DNA from: Verticillium longisporum
Lineage: Eukaryota; Ascomycota; Sordariomycetes; Glomerellales; Plectosphaerellaceae
NCBI GenBank assembly: GCA_019188255.1
Contig: JAETXT010000014.1
Span: forward strand, 620,001 to 684,000
Reading direction: 5' to 3'
DNA: 64,000 nucleotides
The notes under the pieces are model-generated. The model was not told where the DNA came from and did not search any database. It worked only from the letters and a program-made list of their open reading frames with translations. A program made the translations under genes and the position numbers. Shown piece after piece: positions 11,801-23,063 of the stretch (position 1 is the first letter of the stretch; each line of letters starts with the position of its first letter).

Positions 11801-13853
11801 CCCCAGCATCAACCGATTCCGATACAACTTTATCAAACGGGAGCACAACGGCACGCACTCATTCATGGAATCACAGCTGGCAGTCGGCGAACCGATCGTC
11901 GTTTCTGATGAGCAGGGCCACTTCGCTCTCGCTCTGGGTTATGTTACGTCAGTACGCAAGCAGAGGATCTGCGTTGCCGTAGATCGGCGTCTGCACAATG
12001 CCCGGGTGCGCCAGCCCGGTTTCAACGAGCACGATAATCAGGTATTCGCTGGTATCATGGAAGTCGAGCCTGAAGGGTCCACCCCTGATCAGCATCAGGG
12101 CAGGGTTCGCGGTGAGCCCATGCGCTACCGACTCGACAAGGACGAGTTCAGCAATGGCATGGCAGTTGTGCGGAACAACCTTGTTCAGATCATGGCCGAC
12201 GATGTATTTGGAGCTCGTGAGATTCGCCGCTTGGTCGTCGATCTGGTTCCGCCGCGATTCAAGGCCGCACCGACTCAGTATGAGATTGCGGACCGGGCAA
12301 GCCTGAATGTGGATCAGCAAGCCGCCATCGAGAAGGTCATGACGGCACAGGACTACGCCTTGGTACTGGGCATGCCTGGCACGGGCAAGACGACAACCAT
12401 CGCCCATATCATCAGGGCTCTCGTGTCACAGGGCAAGAGTGTCTTGCTCACATCGTACACGCACACGGCTGTTGACAATATCCTTCTCAAGCTCAAGGAC
12501 GACAGCATCCCTGTCTTGCGTCTGGGAGCACCGGCCAAAGTGCACCCTGAGGTCCAGGAGTTTGCCACGCTGGCAGCCGTGCCGATGCATTCATTTGATG
12601 AGATCAAGTCGGCGTGGCATGACCCTCCGATTGTTGCCACCACGTGTCTTGGAATCGGCCACCATGTTTTTAACGAGCGTACATTTGATTATTGCATTGT
12701 CGATGAGGCGTCGCAGATCACGCTGCCTATCTGCCTTGGCCCCATCAGGATGGCCAAGACTTTTGTTCTGGTAGGAGATCACAACCAGCTTCCTCCGCTG
12801 GTGCAGAATGAGGAGGCTCGAGAGGGTGGCTTGGACGTCAGCTTGTTCAAGCTGCTCTCTGATACTCACCCGGACTCGGTCGTCAACCTAGAGCATCAGT
12901 ATCGCATGTGTGAGGACATCATGACTCTGAGCAACAGCCTCATCTACAAGGGCCGGCTCAGGTGTGGCACGGAACAGCTCCGTTTCACCAAGCTTGACGT
13001 GCCCAACATGGGCGCTCTCAAGCAAAGGCATTACGACTCTGCTCACCTCCTGCAGCCTAGTGCGCCGCGGTCGTTCTGCACCGGCCCCACGCCTGGACGG
13101 TGCTGGATCCGTGACCTCCTGGAGCCCGAGACGCGCGTCCGCTTCATCAACACGGACACGCTGCAACCCCGGACACACGAGGAAGCCAAGGGCAACCGCA
13201 TCGTCAACCCCGGCGAGGCGCGCGTCGTGACACAGCTCGTCGAGTCGCTTGTTGCTGTTGGCGTTCCTGAGACGGAGATTGGCGTCATGACGCACTATCG
13301 CTCCCAGCTGGCGCTGCTGAAGCACGGGCTGCGCGGTCACCCTAGCGTGGAGATGCACACAGCCGACCGCTTCCAGGGCCGCGACAAGGAGGTCGTTGTG
13401 CTGTCGCTGGTGCGGTCCAACGACGCGTGCGCTATTGGCGACCTGCTCAAGGACTGGCGGAGAATCAACGTTGCGTTCACGCGCGCTAAGACGAAACTCC
13501 TCGTCGTCGGCAGCCGGGAAACGCTCAAGGGTGCGGGCCACGACGAGATGCTCGCCAGGTTCATCAGCCTCATGGAGAGCAAGGCGTGGGTGTATGGCCT
13601 GCCGGCGGACGCGCTCGAGTCTCACGTGTCTGACGACGCGGCTACGCAGGCGTCGACGGCTGCAGCGCTGTCGCCTGTCAAGGCGAGGCCAGGGTTCGGA
13701 GGGCCTGTGAAGGCGATCGGGGGTTTGAAGGGTTTCGATAAGGAGAATCAGAGACCTGAGCCAAAGAGGGCCATGGCGGGAGAGACGCTCCTGACGAAGA
13801 ATAGGCCGATTACCCGGGATATCCTGAACGACATGACGAACGGGGCGTATTGA
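8824..13853 (+). CDS. DNA2: DNA replication ATP-dependent helicase/nuclease Dna2 (one frame break)
   Basis: Exons are 8824-8877, 8938-10391, 10449-10535 and 10584-13853 (about 1621 aa). Exon 1 (MPLPQRSHSAYEQNRFAK) was added because splicing it in frame to SRAQWQRAK gives a Dna2-like N-terminus; without it there is no ATG before 9154. Dna2 trims long Okazaki flaps and resects DNA ends. The N-terminus is disordered and acidic. The RecB-like nuclease follows, with YGTMLHEVFQ (about 626), FEVKTGK (about 756), and Fe-S ligands TCTRR (about 604) and C-x2-C-x5-C (about 840-850). The superfamily 1 helicase has GMPGTGKTT (about 1128), DEAS, GDHNQLPPL, QYRM, ADRFQGRDKE and NVAFTRAK. The frame breaks once at the C run 10255-10259; one more C restores SPPKLAPAAAKDD leading into the acidic EDEFGDDFGDF. 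As DNA2 is essential in yeasts, this is probably an assembly error. Confidence 0.95.
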
Positions 13854-14498
13854 TTTGGCTATGGGGGGGAATTAGGAGTTGGTTGGGTTGGATTGTGGTA
13901 TTCAGGATATGCGTTACATTGGCATTATAGGATACGGTTGGCGTTGACGGCGAAGCATTTAGCATTCGAGCTTAGGGACAACGGTTGACTGGAAGAGCAA
14001 CTCTAGCATAGGTAGAACTGGCGAACATGTGCAATGACATACATGTCTTTGGTACCTGCGTCTCGCATGGCTTGCTGTGGAGTGGCGATGGGAGCAAGGA
14101 GTGTCTTGCTCAGCAAAGCGGATGTGCCGCAGCTGTTGAAATCCATGCAGTAGATACTGTCATGATAAAAGTCCCAGAACCTACTACGCCATGCTGAACA
14201 AGCCACCTGCCGATCGACGTAAAGAGGGCCAATGGGGGACTCACCCTCTGTGGGGGGCGATACCAAAGCATCAGCGAAGTCTTGTTTGAATACGCGTACC
14301 TGCGGCAGGCGCTTACATGATGTACGACGTCGTTCGAAAAGGCCTGAACGTCGTGATGAGGAGCAGGTGAGGCTGATGACGACCTCCACCGTGAACCATG
14401 TATGAGTATATAAATAATACTACATCGCCGCGATGAAGTGAGCTCAAGCTGCCCGTACTGATGACACGTACAAAATCCCAAACGTTCACCAAACAACG
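13854..14498. other. Intergenic region, no gene seen
   Basis: It holds the DNA2 3' UTR and the promoter of the next plus-strand gene. TATA-like AT-rich sequence (GAGTATATAAATAATAC) lies about 90-95 bases before the ATG at 14499. Several short minus-strand frames here do not look like proteins. Confidence 0.45.
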
Positions 14499-15101
14499 AT
14501 GGACTCACACACCCCCTACGAAACCTTCGTCGTGACCTCCCGCCACGACGGCGCCCAAACGACCATCGACCGCCTCCACCCCCAGACAGGCCAGGCAACA
14601 CCAGCCTACGTCCTGCACAAGACGCCAGGCCAGAAGACGGCCGCCGTGCTCTACGCCTCGGCGGGCCCGAACGCGCCCGCCGCCGGCACGTTCCGCCACC
14701 ACTCGCTCTCGGCGGCCACGGACGTGACCCTGCGCGGCGGGCCCCTCTTCAAGATGCAGCTCGTCGCCGAAGACTACCCCGCGCGCAAGCAGGTGTTTGC
14801 CTCCCCCGGCGGCGGCGGCGGCGGCGGCGCGCGGTTCACGTGGGGCAAGGACGCCGAGACGCTGTCGCCGCGCAAGCTGTCGTTTCGGGACGCCGCGACC
14901 GAGAGGGTGCTCGGCCGGTATGCGATGTATCCGGACGGCAGGGCCGCGGGGCCGCGGCCTACGTTTGCGCTGTACGTGCCGCCGGGGACCGTTGACGTGG
15001 ACATGTTTGTGGTGACGGGCGTGGCGGCCATGGATCTTTGGGCGGGAGAGGACGAGGCGGGGTTTAAGCTGCTGGGCAAGCTGTTTAGTTTCGCAGGATG
15101 A
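14499..15101 (+). CDS. Unrecognised small protein, possible tubby/LURP-like beta fold
   Basis: An intronless 200-aa frame starts at MDSHTPYETFVVTSRHDG. It has no signal peptide or membrane segment. The pattern of short alternating strands (FKMQLVAEDYPARKQVFASP, FTWGKDAET, RKLSFRDAATERVLGRYA) is like fungal tubby C-terminal/DUF6593-type proteins. That is an impression from the pattern, not a motif match. A run of seven glycines (near residue 107) is encoded by a GGC repeat. Third-position GC is very high, as in true genes nearby. The C-terminus (AAMDLWAGEDEAGFKLLGKLFSFAG) looks natural. No function is assigned. Confidence 0.65.
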   Translation: MDSHTPYETFVVTSRHDGAQTTIDRLHPQTGQATPAYVLHKTPGQKTAAVLYASAGPNAPAAGTFRHHSLSAATDVTLRGGPLFKMQLVAEDYPARKQVFASPGGGGGGGARFTWGKDAETLSPRKLSFRDAATERVLGRYAMYPDGRAAGPRPTFALYVPPGTVDVDMFVVTGVAAMDLWAGEDEAGFKLLGKLFSFAG

Positions 15102-15251
15102 GAGGTGGCTGTTTCGAATGGCGACGTGTTCTTTGGATTGGTCTTTGCGGTCACGAGCGGCATGATGATTATAGCCATGCGTAGACTGGGCCGACTTGGG
15201 CATTTGAATTATATCCTGGTACGCAGCATTCTCTCGCATTGCATCATGGAT

Positions 15252-18200
15252 TCACTTGTGATGGGGTATCCTTTCGTCCTCCTCTTCGTCGGATGTGTCA
15301 GAGTCGTCGTCTCTAAACTCGTCATCAAACCCTTGCTCGCCAACGATGAGTTTTGTATAACGCTCCAGCTCCTCCAACTGCGCGACACATCCCGTCAAGC
15401 TCTCGTTGAAAGCAAAGCCGTAGACCTGGGCCCATTTCCCATTTGTTGCGAGTGAGATGTGTAGTCCCGTTGATCTTCTATGCATCTTGTGCGCGGCGAG
15501 CTCTTCGGCTTCAATCTCGGCCATTCTGTCGAGGAGGCGTTTGCGGGCCACAGCTGCGCTGGGAAGATAACGCTGTAAAATATCAGAAATCCTGCTGTCC
15601 TATGGGGGAAGACGGGAATGCTTACAGGTACCTTGCGGTCAGACTTGAGAGCCCCAGCGAGGATGTACAGGTTGCTCAGGATACAGGCCACAGCATCACG
15701 GCGATAAGATAGTAGTTTCTCAGCTGCCGCGTCATTGTCGCGAACATAGCCGGGGTCGTAGTTGAGCGCAGCCTGGCGCACAGCGATGAGATGCTCAAAG
15801 AAATTCTCGCAAGCGTCGGCAAGCGCTGAATAGGGCAGCGGGTCGAAAGGGCTGCGGAGGCGGAGCTCGTGTCGTGTCATGATGAGGAGCTGGCGGATTC
15901 GGACGAAGCCCTCACGGAGACGACCCTCGAGCATCTCTGAACGTTCAATGTCTTGCTTTGTGGGCTGTTTCTGTTCTTCGTAATAGACATATTTGGACAA
16001 CACACCTGCGGCGCGTTAGTGGGTGGGACAAACAAGGCATGAAACGACCATTTTGGTACCTCTGTAAAGGACGGATTGGAAGAACAGCATGGAGGACAGA
16101 GCCTTCCGAAGTTCATGGCGCGAGACAAACGGCCATAGAATCCAGTTTATCATGACAGCGCTGACAGTGCCAACAAGGAATGCCAGCCCGCGTGTCGCAG
16201 CCATTCGAGCGGCTGATTGATGCTCATCAGCCGTGACGAGTGCCAGGGAGATGACGCTGAAAGACAGACAGCCCGCAATGCCAGAACGCTATAAAAATCA
16301 GTTCAAGCTCCACAGTGAGCCAAGAAGCAGTCATACTGACCGGATGAGAGCTCTGCGTAAAGCGATAAAGCATTGGCAGCATGTAGATAAGGGCAAAGAC
16401 GGCCATGACATAGGGGTTTCCGTTGCGCGCAGCATACGCGACCCCAGCCCAGACAGCCCCGAGGGTGACGCAGAGTGCTCGCATAAGAAGATCCTGCATG
16501 TTGCCACCGATCCTGAGAAGATATTCTTGTCAGCGGAACCAGAACGTCTATCCACGCTGGTCTGGTGCTCACCTCGGATGTACCATGACCCATGCCATGA
16601 CGACCGCCCACCAAGACTCCTGTAGGTTCCACCAGCTTCGACTCTTCTCGAGCCAAGCTGGAATGGCCAGCAACGCAGTGAGCATGCAGACTTTGAGCGC
16701 ATACTTGCTCTCGAATCCCTGCAGCCGATGCAGGATGCGCCAGATCTGGTACCCAAACTTATTGTGTTTCGATTCTGGTTTGGGCATCTCCTCGGCCTCC
16801 ATGGTGGTCGGCGACCTCTCCAGAGGAGTTGTCGCACCCGATATGGAGCTCTTTCTCGATCTCGGAGCAGGCCGGTGTTCCCTAGACTGTATGGCTTCGA
16901 TTAGTGTTGTGATGTCGTCAAAAGTCATCTTGACATTGCCTAGTGAGGTCAGAACATTGAGTGCGGGATGGGAGTCTTGGGTTCATACTGGCCGACACGC
17001 CTCCGCGGTCTCGTCTGATCTGCGCATTGGCGTAGTTGATGGCCATGTGAAGAGAGTATGTCGGGAGGTAGAACTTGGGCCGTCCCGCGCTCTGCTTCAT
17101 ATCGCTGACGTGTACACCTAAAGTGTCTATCGAGCCAGCCGCACCACGAATGTGATGTGTGAAAACAAGAATGTTGGACACCTCCTTGATGCGAAGTGTG
17201 TCGGGTAGGACGCCCGACAACTGTAGCTCTTGATCTGCTTGATCAAAATCGTCGATTGCCTTGCGTAAAAGATTCTTGGCCTGATCAACGTCGTACGCTT
17301 CGTCTTTCGGTGGTCCCAGAGCCGAGCGGTAGCCAGACATGTCCATGAGCGCAGCATCGCAAGAGCGTATGACGCTTCTCATGTGCAACAGCATGTCCTC
17401 GGTAGGCGCGGCCAGTTTCAAGGCAACCAGTCGAAGCAATGTGTCTGGATCATCTTCTGACATTGTTTTGGTATCACCAGAGGAAGCCTCCGCAGAGCCG
17501 TCAACATCCGTGGCAATCGTCTCAAACGCAGTTACTGTGACGGGAACGATGCCAGCCTCGGGCAAATCCCAGCTCTCGAACAGTCTGGTTTCAGTCTTGA
17601 GCAGTAAAATCGAACGAATGACTCCCTGTATCAGGTTACGCAGCTCACGGACCTCGACGGGATTATATCGCGTGAAAGATACGTCGAGGCGGAGGTCGCG
17701 GTATGCGACGCCAACTGCCACAAAGACGCGGGCCAAGGACCGCCTGAGAAGTACGTTCCGCGGTCTGGGAATCTCCAGGGCGTCCTGTGTTCACGTCTTA
17801 GCTCGGTTGCTCACCGCTACTGTCGGGAATAGGGGTGTGGTTGACTAACTTGCATGATGAAGAAAGCCTCGTGAAGTGTCTCGGCCAAAGCACGGGAGCC
17901 AGCATCGGGGAGGAAAGCGAGGTTGACGACTAGAGATATAGCCTGACCCAGAATCCACGGAATGCCGTACGACCAGAATTTGATATATCTAACCTGTTCG
18001 CCGTTCACTTCGGCGAGGCAGCTGTAGCACATGGCAATGCCGGCGGAAATCGAGAACTGGTAGAATCTAGTCCAGTAGGCTCGGATATATGCGACACAGG
18101 CAATGAAGATGGAGAAGAATAGGGCAAGAATAGCACCATAGCCTGTGCGGGCATCCACGGTGGAATACGACAGGATGAGGCCAATGACGCCCCAGGCAAG

Positions 18201-19007
18201 ACCTGAAATGGTGCCGAGAATGGTGAGGATAGTGCCGTCGAGCTGGGGCCCCATTGGCCGGGCTGGGTGGTTGATGATGACAGAAACAACCATGATGTAG
18301 TTGTAACGGCCCAGCCACTCCCTCACCTGTGGGACAAGACATAGGCAGTACGCGATGAAGAAGGCGAGAGAGGCTTTGAAGAGCCTTACGCCCGACCTCG
18401 TGGTCATGACCTTGAAGAATACAGATCGCAGTTGACGTCTCTGTTTGGGCAGAAAGTGATGCAAGGAAAGAGGCGGGTCTTTCGCAAAAGCGGCAGGGAG
18501 AGTTGATTCTGCATGTCTCATGAGCCTTTGGTAGTCGAGGGGCCGTTGCTTGAGGTAGACGGCGTCGAACCATCCATCGCGGATTTCCGAGATGCCGTGG
18601 GTGTCGGTATCGAGGTGATCCTTCTCCAGGAGCTCAGCAACCATCTCCATGTCAACAGCCGAGCTTCGTCTTCGTTGGCGGTAGAGCTCGTCGGATTCGA
18701 CGTTCGGGAGAGCGCTTTCTAGACGGTTACGGTCGTTTATCGTCTGCTCTCGATGGTGCGTCCAGGCTCGTCGGATGCTGAAACGACGACGCAGACCTGT
18801 GGTCTCCTGAGGCGGCGCTGGCAGATTTGCTGTGCCTGACCTCGTCTTTGCAAAGTCCACCATGGCAATGCTCTCCGTGTCAGGTCCATCGGCCGAGGGC
18901 ATGGTCGGCGCCCTTGCTATCTGTGCTTGGGCTACTGGCGGGGCCGAACATTGGGATGCTTCTGGCGGCGGTGCCATCACGCGCACCGGCTCTGGCTCAG
19001 TGGCCAT
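15252..19007 (-). CDS. FUSC/aromatic-acid-exporter-like membrane protein (BRE4-like, DUF2421)
   Basis: Seven exons join in frame: 19007-17850, 17784-16989, 16939-16573, 16512-16341, 16288-16060, 16005-15626 and 15572-15252, for about 1140 aa. Introns are 49-65 nt. The layout is that of the fungal ArAE_2/BRE4 group: a cytosolic N-terminus; a first hydrophobic bundle (about residues 200-380, e.g. FKASLAFFIAYCLCLVPQV, YNYIMVVSVIINHPARP, LGTISGLAWGVIGLIL); a long soluble helical middle; a second bundle (YALKVCMLTALLAIPAWL, SWWAVVMAWVMVHPR, ALCVTLGAVWAGVAYAARNGNPY, MINWILWPFVSRHELR); and an acidic C-terminal tail. Bacterial FUSC relatives export aromatic acids, and yeast BRE4 is linked to brefeldin A sensitivity, so export or endomembrane function is plausible but the substrate is unknown. 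The start faces the complex I subunit gene. Confidence 0.87.
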
Positions 19008-19696
19008 CGTGAATTTGCACTATGATAACGACCCGACAGCAGGCATCAGAAATTTCTGCAAATCTCTTCATCGCGAACCTGGTCGATTCGAGGTTGGGCA
19101 TCAAGTAGTGGCTCAGAAGTTGAGGAAATATTTACGCTTGGACAAATATCCAGGATCAGACTGGGATATCCAACGTGGCATTGACAAGTGGATCAGAATC
19201 ATGCCTCGACTCAAAATGATAGTTGATGTGACTGAGGTGACTGAGAGGACCAGGTATGTGCCGTTCGCGACTGAAGGCATTCGCGCCACTGCAAAGCCTC
19301 CCCACGGATCCTGCTCAGGTGTTGTCGATCGAAAGTATCCTTGGCCACTTGACCACATCCTGTTAGTCGATGGCTAGCGACATCGCTCATCTGGAGGAGC
19401 TGATTGCTGGAGGGGGACGGCCAAGAACGGGGGCGTGAAGCAGCAGATGACCCAAGGGTGGAGCCGGTCACATCACGTGACCCATTCCGACCCGCAGGCG
19501 GTCGGCAAACCTCCACCGTCGACATCTTGCTCACGACCACCAACCTCATCAACGTCCGCTCAACCGCCCTCAACGCTCCACCACCACCCACGCCTCCGCG
19601 CTGCCCGCCACCCAAGGGTTCCTCCCCAACAAACGACGACACGCACACCCGATTGAATCGAAATCCTGCCAACTTCACCCCACCCCGCCAGCGACA
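19008..19696. promoter_or_regulatory. Divergent promoter region
   Basis: About 690 bases lie between the starts of the FUSC-like and complex I subunit genes. The 200 bases before 19697 are C-rich (CACC/CCGC) leader-like sequence. No recognised regulatory motif or small gene was found. Confidence 0.45.
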
Positions 19697-20228
19697 ATGC
19701 CGGCGGTCCGACCGAGCGCCGCCCTGGCCCGCGCCGCCACCCGCGCCCTGAGGCCCGCGCCCGCCATGGCTGCGAGGCCCTTCAGCGTCACCGCCCGCCG
19801 CGCCGGCGGCGGCAACGACTTTGACCCCCGACCGGCTGGCTTTTCGGCGTCAAGCCCGGCGAGAAGTACGAGCGCGAGGGCTGGGAGGTCCCCTTCTACA
19901 CTCTGTTCTGCGGCGGCATCGTTGCCCTGGGCGTGGTGCTGGCTTTCAAGCCTGATACCTCGTGAGTTTGTCCCCAATCGTCTCCGGTCCTTGAATCAAT
20001 TGTCGATGGAAGGCTCTTGTGAGATGCGCTGCTTGGCGGCATTGAAGATGATAGACGGGGATGCGAGTTGTGGTGGGATGAGTGATGATGCGCCATTTGG
20101 GGATTTCCTCGGAACCGACTGTTGCTAACGTGCCATGTGCTAGGCTCGACACTTGGGCCCTTGAGGAGGCCAGGAGGAGGTTAGAGAAGGAGGGCATCCT
20201 GCCCGACCCTTTCCCCGAGAAGAAATAA
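19697..20228 (+). CDS. NADH:ubiquinone oxidoreductase ESSS/NDUFB11-like subunit (one frame break)
   Basis: Two exons (19697-19961, 20144-20228) flank a 182-nt intron with a GCTAAC branch site. With one missing base restored the product is about 116 aa, right for this complex I accessory subunit. The N-terminus is Arg/Ala/Pro-rich without acidic residues (MPAVRPSAALARAATRALRP), a typical mitochondrial presequence. Then come the conserved GxKPGEKYEREGWEVPFY block, one membrane helix (TLFCGGIVALGVVLAF) and the tail LDTWALEEARRRLEKEG, which ends in FPEKK. It would sit in the inner-membrane arm of complex I. The frame breaks at the C run 19825-19829: after FDP the other frame must be taken to read TGWLFGVKPGEKYE. 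One extra C there restores the protein, so this is probably an assembly error. Confidence 0.85.
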
Positions 20229-20695
20229 GCTGTGGACATCTGCCACTGTCTACCACAGTTCTTCGCATTTTTCGTCACGGTTAGAAGGGGAGGAGAGGAG
20301 AGACAGAGAGAGAGAGACAGAGAGCACCGAGGAGCTAGGAGGCGAAAGCCTAGAAGTAAATTGTACATGACGTCTGGTTTTCCTATGCAAGACGCAGTCT
20401 CGACGGTTTTCGGCATGGCTAGACCTGCATCAACGACGGTCGATCGTCAATAGTATACATCTCACTGCCTGCCTGTTTTCATCTTTGACATGTTGTATGC
20501 ACGTCGTGCTCGCGGCAGAGCCTTGTGACATCAAAACAGGCAACAGGGGACAATGGAGGCGCAAAGTTATGCGAAAAGTCTGGTCATTTATTGACTTTAT
20601 CTTTCTCTTCTTCTCTAGATCTACTAATTCAGATCTTCGCTTCAAAAAATTAATCAGGGAAACCCCTCCACTCTATCTTTGTCCACGGACACCCC
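20229..20695. other. Convergent intergenic spacer
   Basis: About 470 AT-richer bases hold the two converging 3' UTRs. A purine-rich GAGAGACAGAGAG stretch occurs near 20295-20325. Nothing coding is evident. Confidence 0.5.
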
Positions 20696-22019
20696 TCAAA
20701 CCTCTACGACGTGGCTCCACTCATGCTCCTCGTCACCGTACTGCCTCGCCTCGATCCAGCCCTTCATCCTGAGCGCAACCTCGCCAGACTCCTCGGCCTC
20801 GGACAGGCCGCAGCTCACCGTCTTGCCCTTCCAGGCGATGGAGCGCACGGGGCTGATGATGGCGGCGGTGCCGGAACCAAAGGCCTCGATGAGGCGGCCC
20901 TCCTGCGCGGCCTCGTCGAGCTCCTTCATGGTGTACTTGCGCTCGGAGACGAGCCAGCCCTCGGGGGCGAGCTTCTCGCGGGCGAGGCTCAGCACCGAGT
21001 CGCACGTGACGCCCTCGAGGCTGGTGCCGTCGAGGTGCGCCGTGACGGGCTCGTTCTGGCCTGTCTCCTTGTTCTTGCGGGGGACAAACATGTTCATGCT
21101 ACCGGCCTCGGTGTCGAATTCCTCCTGGCCCAAGTGCCACAGGTTCTGCTGGTGGCCGCGGCTCTCGGCCTCCTGCTGGGGCACGATGCAGGGGGCGTAG
21201 TTGGCGCCGAGCTTCTTGTCGCCGACGCCGCCGGGCCAGGCGCGCACGGCGTAGTCGGTGGCCTCGAGCGTGATGGCCTTGAAGCCCGTCGGGTAGTAGG
21301 GGCCGACGGGCGAGGCGATGACGTAGAGGAGGGCCGAGCCGGGCGCGTTGACGCCGAGCGTCTTTTGCGTGCCGATCATGGTGGGGCGAATGTAGAGGGA
21401 GTAGCCGCGCTCGCTGGGGATGAAGCGCTCGTCGGTGCGCACGAGCTTGCTGATGAGCTCGATCATGGCCGTCGGCTCAAAGGTCGGCAGCGCGATGCGG
21501 GCCGACGACTTGTTGAGGCGGGCCATGTTCTTGTCGGGGCGGAAGAGGCGGATCTTGCCGGCCTTGTCCTTGTAAGCCTTCATGCCTTCGAAGCACTCAA
21601 AGGCGTAGTGGAACACGCATGTTGCCGGGTCGAGCGAGAGGTTCTGGTAGGGGATGATCTGGGGCGCCAGCCAGCCCTTTTCTTTCGTCCACTCAATGGT
21701 GAGCATGTGGTCTGCGTACAAGTTTAGTAAGGCGTTCAGAAGAGGAAGAGAGAGAAGGGGCAGATGGGGTCTTGGGAGTCTGACCCGAGAACTTGCGGCC
21801 AAAGACGAGCTCCTCCGGCTTGCTGAGCTTGCCAGGCGTCTTGGTCTCCTCTATCGTGAGCTTGGAGGCGTCGAGCCCCAGCGGCTTGGCATCCGGAGCC
21901 GCCACGGGCTTGACGCTGTACTGGCGTGCAGCCTGCCATGTCGCCAGGCGCTGGGTAGGAAGCTGCGATAACCTGAGGGCGGTGCGGGCGCTGGCGCGCG
22001 GGAACAGTTGCCGCAGCAT
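20696..22019 (-). CDS. BAT1: Mitochondrial branched-chain amino acid aminotransferase
   Basis: Two exons (22019-21785 and 21711-20696) around a 73-nt intron encode 416 aa. This PLP enzyme (fold type IV) interconverts Leu/Ile/Val and their 2-oxo acids with glutamate/2-oxoglutarate. The first 35 residues (MLRQLFPRASARTALRLSQLP, then QRLATWQAARQYS) form a basic amphipathic presequence, so this is the mitochondrial form. Family landmarks include HYAFECFEGMKAYKD, LFRPDKNMARLNKSSARIALP, YSLYIRPTMIGT, the PLP-lysine region GDKKLGANYAP, GTSLEGVTCDSVL and FGSGTAAIISPV. Length and motif order are normal and no defect is seen. A further in-frame ATG upstream (22256) would lie in the leader and gives no presequence-like N-terminus, so 22019 is preferred. 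Confidence 0.95.
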
Positions 22020-23063
22020 GGCAGCGGTTGAGCTGTGGAAAAAGATTTGAAGGGTCTGGTGTGATGTTGACGAGAGCGATTGGAAGTAGAAGGACGGGCG
22101 AGAAAAGGACAGCGAGAAGGCTGGGTGACTCAATTGACAGGAGAGGAATTGTTCAAGGGTCACAGTAGAGATTGATGGGGGAATGCCGTGGGGGAAGGAC
22201 AGCAGCACAAGTAGTTTCCTGTGGTCGACGAGAGTCAGAGAGAGTCGGAGCTTCATCGGAGGCTTGAGCCGTTGTTTTCCATCTTCTGTCGCTGAAGGGC
22301 GCCCCAGCGATAGGGGCTACACCAGCTAATCAGGCCAGGCACTGGCACCTGGGCCAATTAAAGGCAACCGAAAGCGGCGCAAGAGGACAATGGCAGCAGA
22401 ACCTGGGGCCTTCGGTACTGGGGCCGTTGGGTACCAGACCAGGGACCTGACGCAGCAGTTCGTTACAGGGCTCCCTGGGGCACCAACTCTTCGGCTTTAG
22501 TGGAAGCATGGCCGCTAGCGCATCCAGCTCGCCGAATAAGGGTCTCGCCTAGTTGGAGCTCCGCTTTCCGCTTGCTGCATGAAGCTGGGGTCAAGTCATG
22601 GCTACAGGTACCTACCTAGGTAGGTGAGGTAAGGTAAGGTACCTAGAGGTCATGGCTACCTAGAGGCCCGAGGTGAGAGATGCAACCTGGTGGAGGCAGC
22701 AGCCAGCGTCTGACCTCACCTTGGCTCACCTTGGGACTTGGCTGCTGAGAAGTGCTGCTCCCCTCCACCCCCGGATCCTCAGCATCGACAGGTCAACCTG
22801 GACATTGACGCGGCTGAGCCATTCCCACAGTCTTTATCGTCAGCAACATAAAAACATCCGACAAGGCACCCAACCCATCGTCGCTACGGCCTACGAACAA
22901 AGACTTGCCTTCCACACGACGTGCGCATCTCCACCACAGCTCGGCGCAACCTGTCAGCTCGTTCGAAAACGCCCCCCTTTCGTACGCCGTCCCGTCATGA
23001 AGGTCGAGCTTCCACACGCAGCATCGCCCCCGCCTTGAATTCGAGGTGCGCAATTGAGACAAC
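22020..23063. promoter_or_regulatory. Divergent promoter region with TACCTAGGTA-type repeat
   Basis: About 1 kb separates the starts of the aminotransferase and the pseudokinase. Around 22607-22665 lies a cluster of TACCTAGGTAGGT/GGTAAGGT elements of the dispersed repeat type seen elsewhere in the window. The 200 bases before 23064 look like a leader (CACC, CATC rich). No gene is seen. Confidence 0.45.
22607..22665. repeat. Degenerate TACCTAGGTA palindromic repeat cluster
   Basis: It contains TACCTACCTAGGTAGGT followed by GGTAAGG repeats and TACCTAGAGG. The same family appears near 27530-27570, 37312-37460 and 37765-37800. Confidence 0.7.

Noticed and set aside
20711..21727. 338-codon plus-strand frame opposite the aminotransferase
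   Set aside because: It is the antisense shadow of a well-supported gene; its Gly/Ala/Arg/Val-rich composition follows from codon bias on the other strand.
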